DNA of 29,131 nt. Source: Cristatella mucedo. Its lineage: Eukaryota; Bryozoa; Phylactolaemata; Cristatellidae. The DNA lies in the NCBI GenBank assembly GCA_009760855.2, contig WPIO01000536.1:1-29131 (forward strand). The letters are read 5' to 3'. Shown here one piece after another: positions 1-7,467 of this stretch (positions are counted from its first letter, which is position 1; every line of letters starts with the position of its first letter). The notes beneath the pieces were generated by a model that had not been told where the DNA came from, did no database searches, and was given only the letters and a program-made list of their open reading frames with translations. A program made the position numbers and the translations under genes.

Positions 1-60
1 GCATGTGTGTGTAGGTGTGTGTGTGTGTTTGCATGTGTGTGTGTACACACGTGTGTTTGT
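1..60. repeat. Imperfect (TG)n microsatellite at the window start
   Basis: Almost every step is TG with interspersed TA, GC and TTT interruptions. Around 41-57 the polarity switches briefly from TG to CA and back, giving a small self-complementary stretch. The tract continues off the left edge. Confidence 0.9.
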
Positions 61-63
61 GCA

Positions 64-100
64 TCTCCCTATTTGGTAGAGGTTGTCAATGCTTGCCTTG
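64..100 (+). other. tRNA-head-like fragment after a TG tract
   Basis: The stretch reads CTCCCTATTTGGTAGAGG, resembling the box A region of a tRNA (TRGYNNAGTTGGTAGAG). A similar piece also follows a TG tract at 1187. No box B or acceptor-stem complement follows, so this is not a tRNA gene. It could be the 5' head of a SINE, or chance. Confidence 0.25.
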
Positions 101-340
101 CCTTGATAACAACCTTTGTATGTCGTAAGCCTTAGTAGGCTAAGCTCGTGTTATCGTGCTGGGTCGTATGGACTGGCCTGACCCTGTGGTAGGGCAGCAT
201 GATTGACTAATGCTCAGCTAGTGAAGCAGTGACATTCCGAGCACGAGCTTAAGGTTGGTTAGCAGCAGCAGCAACGACACCAGACTTGCTAACTTAAGAG
301 GTCAGGAATACAATTTACCATAGCATCTAGTAGCAGTAGC
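101..340. other. Unassigned spacer
   Basis: This is mixed-composition sequence without a credible ORF. It holds an (AGC)4-like run near 261-275 and a 10-bp inverted repeat, TAAGCTCGTG at 141-150 against CACGAGCTTA at 242-251, with arms about 90 nt apart. I recognise no element. Confidence 0.5.
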
Positions 341-384
341 AGTGTGTATGTGCGTGTGTGCGTGCATGCGCGTGCGCGTGTGTG
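341..384. repeat. Alternating purine-pyrimidine tract, Z-DNA-prone
   Basis: The tract is almost perfectly alternating R/Y, with many CG and TG steps (for example GCATGCGCGTGCGCGTGTG). CG/TG alternation is the classic composition for left-handed Z-DNA. It directly abuts the 5' head of the SINE at 387. Confidence 0.7.
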
Positions 385-386
385 GG

Positions 387-545
387 GCCGTGATAGCCCG
401 GACATAAGGTGGTCCCTCTTCACGACTGAGGTCACGAGTTCAAATCTGATACTTAAGTGATTCTCTATTGCCAACTGCAAGCAGTGATAATAGCCAATAA
501 GGCTCTTCTGTCACTATATAACTGATCCTGTTAAAATCAGCTAAG
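387..545 (+). mobile_element. tRNA-derived SINE, flank copy
   Basis: A tRNA-like head (GCCGTGATAGCCCGGACATA, then AAGGTGG) leads to a box B-like motif, GAGTTCAAATCTG, near 436-448 (consensus GGTTCGAATCC). The body contains CCAACTGCAAGCAGTGATAA and ends with GTTAAAATCAGCTAAGG, passing straight into (TG)n. The body and 3' end align closely with the minus-strand element in every 3.01-kb unit downstream: the shared blocks ACTGCAAGCAGT, TAGCC.TAAGGCTC, TCTGTC.CTATA and CTGTTAAA.TCAGCTA occur in the same order. SINEs are non-autonomous retrotransposons transcribed by Pol III and mobilised by a LINE. Both flanks are TG repeat, so a target-site duplication cannot be distinguished. Confidence 0.75.
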
Positions 546-546
546 G

Positions 547-578
547 TTGTGTGTGTGTGAGTGTGTGTGTGTGTGTGT

Positions 579-621
<43 letters not shown>

Positions 622-640
622 TGCATCTGTGCTGGTTAGT
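547..640. repeat. (TG)n microsatellite with GA interruptions
   Basis: About 35-40 TG dinucleotides run on, interrupted by three GAG steps. The tract follows the SINE 3' end directly, so it is either the SINE's simple-repeat tail or the target it inserted into. Confidence 0.9.
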
Positions 641-1105
641 GTCCATGTATGCTTGCATGTGCAAGCCCTCGTGTGTCTGTGCGCTTGCACCCAAGGGTGA
701 GGGTATGTGTATATGCGTTTGTCCACATTGCCTTTATGCATATATGTGTGCATGTTCTAATGCGCTAGTGTGTGTGCGCGTGTAAATCTGTGTAAGATAG
801 TTCATGTCCATGCTCGTATGTGCAGGCGTGCATTAGTGTGTTTGTGTGTGTTTGTGTGTGTGTTTTGGTGTCTGCTTGCGCGCATGCTTAATGATTTGCG
901 TGTGTTTGTGTTAATGTGTGCTTGAGACTAAGAGCATGTGTATGGGTATATGCATGAATGGACGTGTACCTGTGTGTATGTGTGTTGGTGTGTGAACGTA
1001 AGTGTATGCTTGTATGTGAGTGTGTGTGGGGTGTCTGCGTACACATATGCCTATGGGTATGGATGTGTGTTTGTGTGCACGTGCCTGTGTGTATGTGTGT
1101 GTGTG

Positions 1106-1175
1106 TTTGGGAATGAGTGTGTGTGTGTGTGTGTTGGGAATGTGTGTGTGAGTGTGTGTTTGGGAATGTGTGTTG
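1106..1175. repeat. 26-27 bp minisatellite, about 3 copies
   Basis: TTGGGAATG recurs with GGG at 1109, 1136 and 1162, giving spacings of 27 and 26. The copies are separated by TG runs. It is a short variable-number repeat inside the TG tract. Confidence 0.65.
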
Positions 1176-1186
1176 ATTTGTGTGTC

Positions 1187-1225
1187 TCCTAGTTGGTAGA
1201 GCCTGTCCGGGCTCGCAAGTGTGGG
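1187..1225 (+). other. tRNA-head-like fragment, second copy
   Basis: CTCCTAGTTGGTAGAGCCTG followed by TCCGGGCTCGCAAG resembles the D-arm and anticodon region of a tRNA or SINE head. It has no box B before the next TG run. It is similar to the piece at 64-100, and both follow TG repeats. Confidence 0.3.
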
Positions 1226-1247
1226 CATATATGCACATATATTAGTC

Positions 1248-1250
<3 letters not shown>

Positions 1251-1304
<54 letters not shown>
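1251..1304. repeat. Pure (TG)27 microsatellite
   Basis: This uninterrupted TG run is the longest perfect dinucleotide tract in the window. Confidence 0.95.
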
Positions 1305-1312
<8 letters not shown>

Positions 1313-1634
1313 CATGTGCGCTTGTGTGCAGGTTGGTGAAAGGGTTGTGGGTAAGTGAAGGTGTGTGCCTATGGCCGAGGGCATGCCATATGCATATGCA
1401 TCCATCAGTGCACCTGTATCTATGGGCATGTGTGTATGTGCATATGTGGATCTGCATTCGGTATTTCGTGTACACACTTGAATGTGCATTCGTTCGTGTG
1501 GCTCTATGTGCTTTAGTGTGAATAGCTGTGTGCTTGCACTCGAAGGGCTTGTGCATGTGTATGTGGGACTGTACGTGTTTGCCTGTTCGCCTGTGTGTGT
1601 TTGCGCATATGTGTGTGCATGACATTATGGTCTG

Positions 1635-1669
<35 letters not shown>

Positions 1670-1680
1670 GTGCGCATGTC
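1305..1680. repeat. Degenerate TG-rich tract ending in (TG)n
   Basis: TG and TA-rich degenerate sequence ends in nearly pure TG runs at about 1632-1672. Strand bias matches the upstream tracts, so 1-1680 is one composite region punctuated by the SINE and small inserts. Confidence 0.85.
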
Positions 1681-1744
1681 TTTGGTAGCACAAAGTATTT
1701 TAGGCTCATCTGAGGCATAGCTAAGCGATTTGAGTAATAGGAGT

Positions 1745-2090
1745 GGGTGGTACGATGACTAACTAGCCTGGTGGTGGATTAGTTCTGACATGTAGGCTGG
1801 AGCAAGGGAATGAAGCTGGTGCCACGGAGCTGGAGAAGAAAGGGACCTACAAGTGAGTGACAACACTTTTAAGTCGGTATGCTGCTAGAATTGGAGCCAG
1901 GGCAGTTTATCGAGAATTGGTGTGATGTAGCAAATACACCTGTCATGACAGGCAAGCCTAGCTGCATAGTTTTGCACCAGTTGTAAGCCCCGAGTGCGCG
2001 AACTCGTAGACCTACATGCAGTGGCACAGTGAAGTCGAGTAAGGATTTCACAACTACATAGACGAACTTGGATGTGGCATTGCTGTTGAA
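1745..2090 (-). pseudogene. LINE relic A: C-terminal RT region (L2/CR1/Jockey-like)
   Basis: Read on the minus strand, conserved pieces of the region after the catalytic core of non-LTR reverse transcriptases appear in the right order. They are IQACFNSNATSKF (usual form IR.FL..DA...), KSLLDF (usual TSRLDYCNSLL), LQLVQNYAARLA at about 1951-1986 (usual LQ.VQN.AARL), ITPILDKLPWLQF at about 1885-1923 (usual ITP.L..LHWLPV), DLKVLSLTCRSL (usual IDFKILLLTYK.L) and LAPAYMSELI at about 1778-1806 (usual LAPAYLS.LL). At least one in-frame stop follows WLQF, and the frame shifts near 1986. The copy is dead, and no 3' tail is seen before the TG tract. Confidence 0.8.
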
Positions 2091-2115
2091 GCAGGCCTGG
2101 ATGCAAATAGTACAT

Positions 2116-2378
2116 AGCTGAATTTAGGCTGGCTTGATTGTGGAAGTGAAGTGATAGTCTAGTGAAAGGTTAGTGTTAAACAAGACACCTCGATTGTAAG
2201 CAGATTTGCACTAGAGCGGTGGTGGTGGAGCTGATTTTTATAAGGGTTAAGCTTTCAATTTCTGTGTGGCACTTATTTTTTTACTACTCGTTAAATGTTT
2301 TTAACGGTATTCAAAATGCAAAAGTTTTTTTCAAATTGAAAACGTTTGTTGCCACGTAGCTGCAGATGTAAACGATAC
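2116..2378. other. Unassigned spacer
   Basis: I see no ORF or recognised repeat here. A T-rich patch lies at about 2265-2340. Confidence 0.5.
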
Positions 2379-2444
2379 ATAATAATAATATAATAATAAT
2401 GCACTTGATATAAAGCGCCCTCAGATAACTTAATCTCTCTCCAG
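2379..2444 (-). mobile_element. LINE 3' tail C with (ATT)n
   Basis: On the minus strand the sequence reads GAGAGAGATTAAGTTATCTG, then AGGGCGCTTTATATCAAGTGC, and ends in (ATT)n. GCGCTTTATA followed by ATT repeats is the typical 3' terminus of L2-like LINEs and SINEs that use their tails. The same tail, diverged, ends LINE relic B at 4241. Confidence 0.65.
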
Positions 2445-2589
2445 GCCGTACATGCAGCTAGGAAGTTGAGAGAATATGCCGTGAGGGAGCTGGGAGGGAT
2501 CAAAGAATAGGTACAGTTGTGTGCAATCTAACTACACGTGAAAGCCTAGATTGTGCTTGGTTGTCATATCTACAATGGGGATATTATAG

Positions 2590-2790
2590 ATTGTAGCATG
2601 ATGAGGACCGACACAGAGCCCTGAGGTAACCCATATTTAAGTGGTTCTTCAGAAGGCCCTTGCCAGCTTCTATCAATGCTCTGTGGTCTCCGACTGAGAT
2701 AGGATCTAAAGAGTTACAGTTATAAACCCAATGCAAACAGCTGCTTTGAGGATCAGTAGGAATTTCAATATAATCTAGTCAGCCGATATT
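2590..2790 (-). pseudogene. LINE relic D: RT core with PQGS motif
   Basis: Minus-strand translation gives LSRRPQSIDRSWQGPSEEPL, then KYGLPQGSVSVLI, with YGLPQGSV at about 2612-2637. The usual non-LTR RT sequence here is RSYLSDR.Q.V followed by YGVPQGSVLGPLLF (motif B of the palm domain). Further upstream, FRSYLS and a diverged block at the position of the FDTVDH.IL..RL motif can be followed, with stops. The tail at 2379-2444 lies only about 170-200 nt beyond, whereas several hundred nt of coding sequence are expected. The copy therefore has an internal deletion, or core and tail belong to different copies. Confidence 0.75.
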
Positions 2791-2899
2791 TTGGTGTCAT
2801 AGTGAGTTCAAGGATGTGAGAGTACGTGAAGTAAGGGCATGTGTTGAGGATTTTGATTCGGTACCCGGCACAGTGATCGACTCAAGTAATATACCCAGG

Positions 2900-4240
2900 T
2901 GATCCGAACGTAAGCCTAGCAAGAGAGGAAAGGGAAGTTCAAGCACATGACAGGAACGGTGACGTTGCTGCAGTCCTTGATACTAACTAGTGTGTATTAG
3001 TGAAAAATGGTGATATGTGGCAGTTTTCATGTCCATAACAGAATACTGAAGTACCAGTTTGCTTAAAGTAAATTGCTAAAGACAGCAATATTTTGTCATC
3101 TCGTTCAAAATTTAGGGCTTACAAAAAAGACAGAATGTTGTCAGTACAAGCCACTTCCTGAGAAACTGGCCTTTATCCAGTTGCTGAAAAATTCTGGCTG
3201 CATGCTTGCTGCACTCTTGAGCATATGACTTATATTTTACTCATTCAGCCAGCACCAGGAGGACTAAACATATTCTGTAATTTTATGCTAATGACTTTAA
3301 TTGCTGCTAAGATTTATTTGTTCAAGTTTTTATAGGTCTAGTCAGCACCTAAAGTGCTTCTCGGCTTCTTGGAAGTGCGATTATCGTTTAGTGCGAGTTT
3401 AGCAACTCACTGTGCTTTGGCTCTTTTTTTGGTTGCTGTCCTTGCTGGTTAAGGTGATGTGCTTGTATTTACAAGTTAGCTTTTACGACTGGCTCCCTCT
3501 AGCTAGTTGGTAGGAATAAGAAGCAGCTATCTACGGCTGAAATGAGCTTGAAAGACAGAAAGCCGTCAAAGTCGTGAAGTGCATAGCCAGGTCTATGATT
3601 AAGGTTTTGCTTCATTTCAGAAGAGGTGTTTCTGGACTCCAAATGGTAGCCATGACTGTTAATATATGCCGTGATACTGCACCCTATGCATGCTTGCATC
3701 ATGCAGAGGAATAGCAAAGAGAGAAAGGTCAATATTCAATCGAACAAAAGATACAGGTAGGTTTAAACGCAAAGCTTTAGTATTTATTGCCGGGCCTGTG
3801 GATGTCTTGGCTGTTCAAAAACAAAGTTTATCTGTACTATCCTTGTGGTACTCATTGCATGTAAGCTGCTAAATATTTTATCTAGCTACCTGCAACTCCC
3901 GTTTTTCATTACTAAGATCAAATCTTGCGCGAGCTAAGTTCTGCAAATGCCTTTCTGCTGAAAATTACATTACAAGCATCACTCATGTGCAATTGGCTAT
4001 GTGACCTCCCTATCGCTCCAGACTTCCACTAGATCAGTTAATTTATGACCAAGAATGCAGCATCCTCGATCATAATTGGTTTTTAATGGACAGGTTTTGA
4101 CTTTATACCTGGCAAGGGCTCCGCAAAGCAATGAGTGTCAGCATCCTAAGTATCTGTTCTGAAAGAAATCGGTACGAAGTTTAACTTCAGTTGCAGGAGG
4201 TGTGTTGGCTACAAAACGCATACCGAAGCTGCTCAATCTT
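2900..4240. other. Unassigned single-copy-looking sequence
   Basis: These 1.3 kb contain no ORF above about 77 codons, no match to a protein family I know, and no copy of the SINE, LINE or 3.01-kb unit. Composition is ordinary and slightly AT-rich. It may be intergenic, intronic, or an old repeat. Confidence 0.5.
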
Positions 4241-4825
4241 GATAATAAGAATGATGCGCTTAATAGAGCACCCTCATAAAACTCAATCTCTCTCTAAGCG
4301 CTTTACATTTGCTGCCAAGGGAAATGCAATTGAATAGTGGGTATATCTAAGCTTAAGAGTAACCATCGAAAGCACTCCGTCATAGCAACTGCTTAGTGTG
4401 TGTGGCTTCACTAAGTTAGCAATAGATAGACTGAACTTTGCACTGAATTGGAAATTACCTCGTAGTACGATGCTAACGCTGCCAAGTAGTGGGGTAGACA
4501 TGGTAGGTAGGCTAGAGCCACATATTCAACGAAAGTAAGAGTGGTGACAGAATCTTGAAGTCGATGGGTGGCTTGACAGGAACCCAGAGCAGGTCAAGAT
4601 GAAGTGGTATGGTGTGGTGTGGCGACTTGGCCGTTCGAGACAGTTAAGCTTAGCTGCAGACGTTTGCACAAGCTGTAAGCTCATGATTGCACAATGAAAC
4701 ACAGCAAGCAGTGAATTACAGAAGTCGAGATGGGATGTCACAAATGCAGGGACTGATTTAGTTTGGGTGTCCCTGTCTATGCAAGCCCGAATTTTAGCAA
4801 TGTTACGTAGCACTGTTATATTGCT
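4241..4825 (-). pseudogene. LINE relic B: C-terminal RT plus 3' tail, at the array edge
   Basis: Minus-strand reading starts at about 4825 with LRNIAKIRACIDRDTQTKSV, AFVTSHLDFCNSLL, LQLVQTSAAKL and DLLWVPVKPPIDFKILSPLL, all recognisable C-terminal RT blocks of L2/CR1-like LINEs. A 5-nt insertion near 4610 shifts the frame, and a stop follows the ILSPLL block. The copy continues leftward to a 3' tail at 4241-4310 (minus: AAGCGCTTAGAGAGAGATTG ... GGGTGCTCTATTAAGCGCAT) homologous to the tail at 2379. It overlaps the first 320 nt of unit 1, but it is a distinct copy from the LINE fragment at the internal unit junctions: about two dozen mismatches in 305 nt. Confidence 0.8.
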
Positions 4826-4984
4826 ATTACAATATGTGATTTAGTGTACATCGAAATTAGATGCAAAGATACGAACGCACGAGCATCGGAAATGATATAG
4901 AGGCACCTGATATGAACCCACTAAATTTTCCATCAGCATTAGCTGTCTGCCACAAATCACATGCTAGAAGGAAATCTCCAGAGC

Positions 4985-4996
4985 GTCTCTAGAGAC
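4985..4996. repeat. 12-bp perfect palindrome in unit 1
   Basis: GTCTCTAGAGAC equals its own reverse complement. It recurs at the same place in the other units but is broken in unit 3, which has TCTAGCGAC. Confidence 0.6.
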
Positions 4997-5116
4997 AAAA
5001 GCATGTTTACCAGTGCTCACCTTGCTAGCCATTCTGAGTACCCTCTGCTTTTGTAGACCTTAAACATGCAAGCAATCACGACTTAAAAAAGTTTTTTTTT
5101 TTTTTTTCTACGACAT

Positions 5117-5510
5117 ATGCCTGTAAATAAATGGTCATCCGTAGTTCTATCATCGGCAGTGCAAAGGAAATATAGTTACTCATTCAGCAACCGGTGCACA
5201 TGTACAGTCACCCTCTTTAGCCATGACCATATTTACCGAGTGAAGAGGACTTTTCCTGAGCTAATCGTTGGACAGCAGTACGTACCTGCAAACGTTCATC
5301 CTGCTTCAATGTACGGAGATGTCATATACTTGGGTTTTGAATCCACAGCATGCAGGAGGAGTGTGTTTGGAGCATGCCCTCACCAGTTCACCAGCTGCCA
5401 ATTTCGCTCAGCACTTGAGCTTCATGGTTGGAGAAGATATTTGGACAGAATCCTGCAGTAAAAACATGCATGTTTTCCAAATGTCGCCGGATAGTAATAA
5501 GATGAACTAA
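5117..5510 (+). other. Overlapping small ORFs in unit 1, probably non-coding
   Basis: A 114-codon frame begins at ATG 5117 and ends at 5461 (MPVNKWSSVV ... YLDRILQ). An overlapping 80-codon frame runs 5268-5510, from a non-ATG start. The same pair occurs in units 2, 3, 5, 6 and 7 (114-codon ATGs at 8127, 11138, 17165, 20177, 23192). In unit 4 a 2-nt insertion fuses both into 131 codons (14151-14546); in unit 8 a 2-nt insertion near 26314 breaks the first frame. I recognise no domain, signal peptide or membrane segment. An AATAAA lies 51 nt after the second stop. Free frameshifting between near-identical copies argues against selection on the protein. Confidence 0.2.
5461..5476. repeat. 16-bp perfect palindrome in unit 1
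   Basis: AAAACATGCATGTTTT equals its own reverse complement. It is intact in all eight full units, just after the 114-codon frame. Confidence 0.7.
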
Positions 5511-5560
5511 ACTATGAGGCTCCACTTTCTTGTTGAGGAACATCAGACACAAGATGGAAT

Positions 5561-5566
5561 AATAAA
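5561..5566 (+). terminator. Possible poly(A) signal AATAAA
   Basis: A canonical AATAAA hexamer sits downstream of the small ORFs and directly before the SINE's 3' end, in all units. In AT-rich sequence such hexamers are common, so this is only a candidate. Confidence 0.2.
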
Positions 5567-5577
5567 AAACATAAAAA

Positions 5578-5730
5578 TAGCTGATTTAACAGCCTCTTTT
5601 GTATAGCGACAGATGAGCCCTTACGGCTACCACTACTGCTTGCAGTGGCGACACAGTATCGCCAACCGCAGTAGTTGAACCCACGACCTCGGGACTGAGG
5701 TCGGGAAAAGCAACCACCTTACCTAGTGTA
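5578..5730 (-). mobile_element. tRNA-derived SINE in unit 1
   Basis: On the minus strand, AGGTAAGGTGGTTGC leads to a 7-bp hairpin (CGACCTC/GAGGTCG) and a box B-like GGTCGTGGGTTCAAC. The body ACTGCAAGCAGTAGTGGTAG and CTGTTAAATCAGCTA follow. It matches the + strand SINE at 387-545 over its length, but the first part of the tRNA head is missing or diverged. The copy in each unit descends from one insertion that predates the amplification. Confidence 0.7.
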
Positions 5731-6130
5731 CAGTTTTTCTTCTGGCAAGCGATCTGGCAGGCTGTTACATCACAAATCGTCGATCGTGCTTCTACAGATG
5801 TTGCTAATAATCTCTGAAGACCATCCAGCTGGAGAAATTTGTCCACCGAAGACTCCAAGCTGACCAGTGCACCAGAAAGTGGCCTGGGCCTCTGGAAAAT
5901 GAAGCGTCACGGGAATGAGTCTTGGTAATGCTATTTTTGGCCTCAATACACAGAGAGTAGCAGAATCCTGGATCATTTCATGCTTTGGTACACCCTAAAG
6001 TGATTGCTTGCATGCCATTGAGCTAGGCAGTGTTAACAGCTCATGGTATGCACCCAAGTTAGGAATAGCTTCTGCAACAAATGACTGGCAACATCGAGGA
6101 TGCTGCACAGCCAATGTTAAGATGTTCTTG

Positions 6131-6139
6131 TATATAAAG
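6131..6139 (+). promoter_or_regulatory. TATA-like motif in unit 1
   Basis: TATATAAAG is a good TATA-box match on the + strand and is present in all units. A second AT-rich TATATATAAA-type stretch lies at 6551-6563. Nothing recognisable starts about 30 nt downstream of either, so a promoter is only possible. Confidence 0.15.
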
Positions 6140-6649
6140 CGTGAGGTGGCACCTGCATTAGCATTCGGAGACTGGTTACGCGATATTTCGAACTGAGAGT
6201 TCTGCAATTGACATTATTGTCTACACACAGTACGAAAACCTGGTACTTCAATGGACAACATAACGGCGCCTCGTGTGAGTGACACTGCTTGATGCCAAAT
6301 ATTTTTGTCGTTTAAATAAGAATTTGGGATGGTTTGGCAAATCGCCTACTTGTCTGACATCAGAATGCAACAATACTTATCAAAACTATGGACAACACAT
6401 AGAATTTAGAAGTTTGTTGCTGAGCATTTCACTTCACTATTTGGAGCTATACCTTTCCACTCGTAAAATCATGGTAAAATGAAGAACCTGACCTCAGTTG
6501 CCACTGTCTGCCTGTACATGCGACTACACAAGCACATTTTGTTCAGAAATATTTATATATAAACTCACTTAGCTGGTTACTTATGAATTCACTAAGCGGT
6601 TTTTTTTTTTAGCTTCATTGCTTTACTTGAAAGTTCAGAGCAAATTGGA

Positions 6650-6667
6650 GCATGTCGCCTGACATGC
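6650..6667. repeat. Short hairpin GCATGTC-GCCT-GACATGC
   Basis: A perfect 7-bp stem carries a 4-nt loop, and it is the same in all eight units. No U-tract follows, so it is not a terminator. Function unknown. Confidence 0.5.
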
Positions 6668-6955
6668 ACGTTTTGACAGGAATCCCCGTATTCTGGAAAT
6701 CGACGTGAACAAGATTACGACCACAGTTTATTTGAGAGAGAAGTCATCTCCTTGTACACCGACGATTGAGACTACATTAGTACATACCCAGGCTCACATC
6801 GCCGTAATCACTTTTTCAAAAAAAGAAGGTTTACGATGTGACGGCAGCACCAATGTCCCATCTATGATTGTGGAGTGTTATTGCCGATAAGAAGTGGTAT
6901 CTGTGGTACTATGAGCTGCCCCGAGGCATCCTAGCTACCTGATAAATTTCGTTCA

Positions 6956-7300
6956 TTGTGCAGAACTTCAAACAAGAAATTTGAATTGTTCTCGCATCTA
7001 CACTTTCAACGACATAGCACCAGCGATGAAAAGTGCATATTTATGACTAAGAAGGTCTACGAGTGCCAAGCCGTAGGAATCGTGGTCAACTCACTGGCGA
7101 CGACTGGCAGACGTATGCAATTTTGGCAGATGAACGCTGTTGCGATCTTCATCAGACCTCTCTCCTTGGCTGGCTACTCTAGCAATTTGGAGCCTTTTTA
7201 CTTGTTTTCTACTACTGCTGTTACTTACTTTTCTTCTGAAGCACTACTTTTTACGTTTTCCTCTTTTCTAGCTGCACTATATTTTTACTGCTTTCACTAG
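6956..7300 (+). other. Recurrent open frame, hydrophobic end, probably non-coding
   Basis: The frame opens at TTG, not ATG (CRTSNKKFEL ...), and runs about 80 codons before entering a pyrimidine-rich stretch. In units 2, 5 and 8 it reaches 143 codons (9967-10398, 15996-16427, 25032-25463 by position). In units 4, 6 and 7 a one- or two-base change in a T-run shortens it to about 105. The apparent membrane-like C-terminus (F, L, S, T, A) is what T/C-rich DNA encodes by chance. No family match. Confidence 0.12.
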
Positions 7301-7440
7301 CTTGGCCTTGTGCTCTCTTATTTATCGCAATACTCTATTTTCTTTATTTGCACTATCCATTCTTTGTATTCATTCATCTATGCAATAACAGTTTCTGTCA
7401 CTTTCCAGACAATCTCCTCCTCTTTCCACCTGAGGAAAAC
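7190..7440 (+). repeat. Pyrimidine-rich tract in unit 1
   Basis: This tract is clearly T/C-rich on the + strand, with many TTTTC, CTACTACTG and CTCCTCCTC runs. It adjoins the 3' side of the junction LINE fragment and recurs in every unit. Homopolymer lengths vary between units here. Confidence 0.6.
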
Positions 7441-7467
7441 GATTTAGGTTGGTATAAAAAAATATGT

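Larger units (their letters stand above)
641..1248. repeat. Degenerate TG-rich tract
   Basis: Imperfect TG, TA and GC alternation persists with strong G/T bias on the + strand. Apparent reading frames here encode only His-Thr (minus) or Cys-Val (plus) runs, the expected translation of CA/TG repeats, and are not genes. Confidence 0.85.

Noticed and set aside
440-1718. Long frames encoding His-Thr or Cys-Val runs in the TG tract
   Set aside because: These are direct translations of CA/TG dinucleotide repeats in both strands; no coding signal.
5660-5730. Functional tRNA gene on the minus strand
   Set aside because: A box B-like motif is present but no acceptor-stem complement or proper cloverleaf; continuity with the SINE body shared with 387-545 explains it.
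6700-6890. Possible cysteine-containing exon (frames around NKITTTVYLREKSSPC and QHQCPIYDCGVLLP)
   Set aside because: The frame depends on the length of a variable A-run, has no clear splice sites, and matches no family I know.
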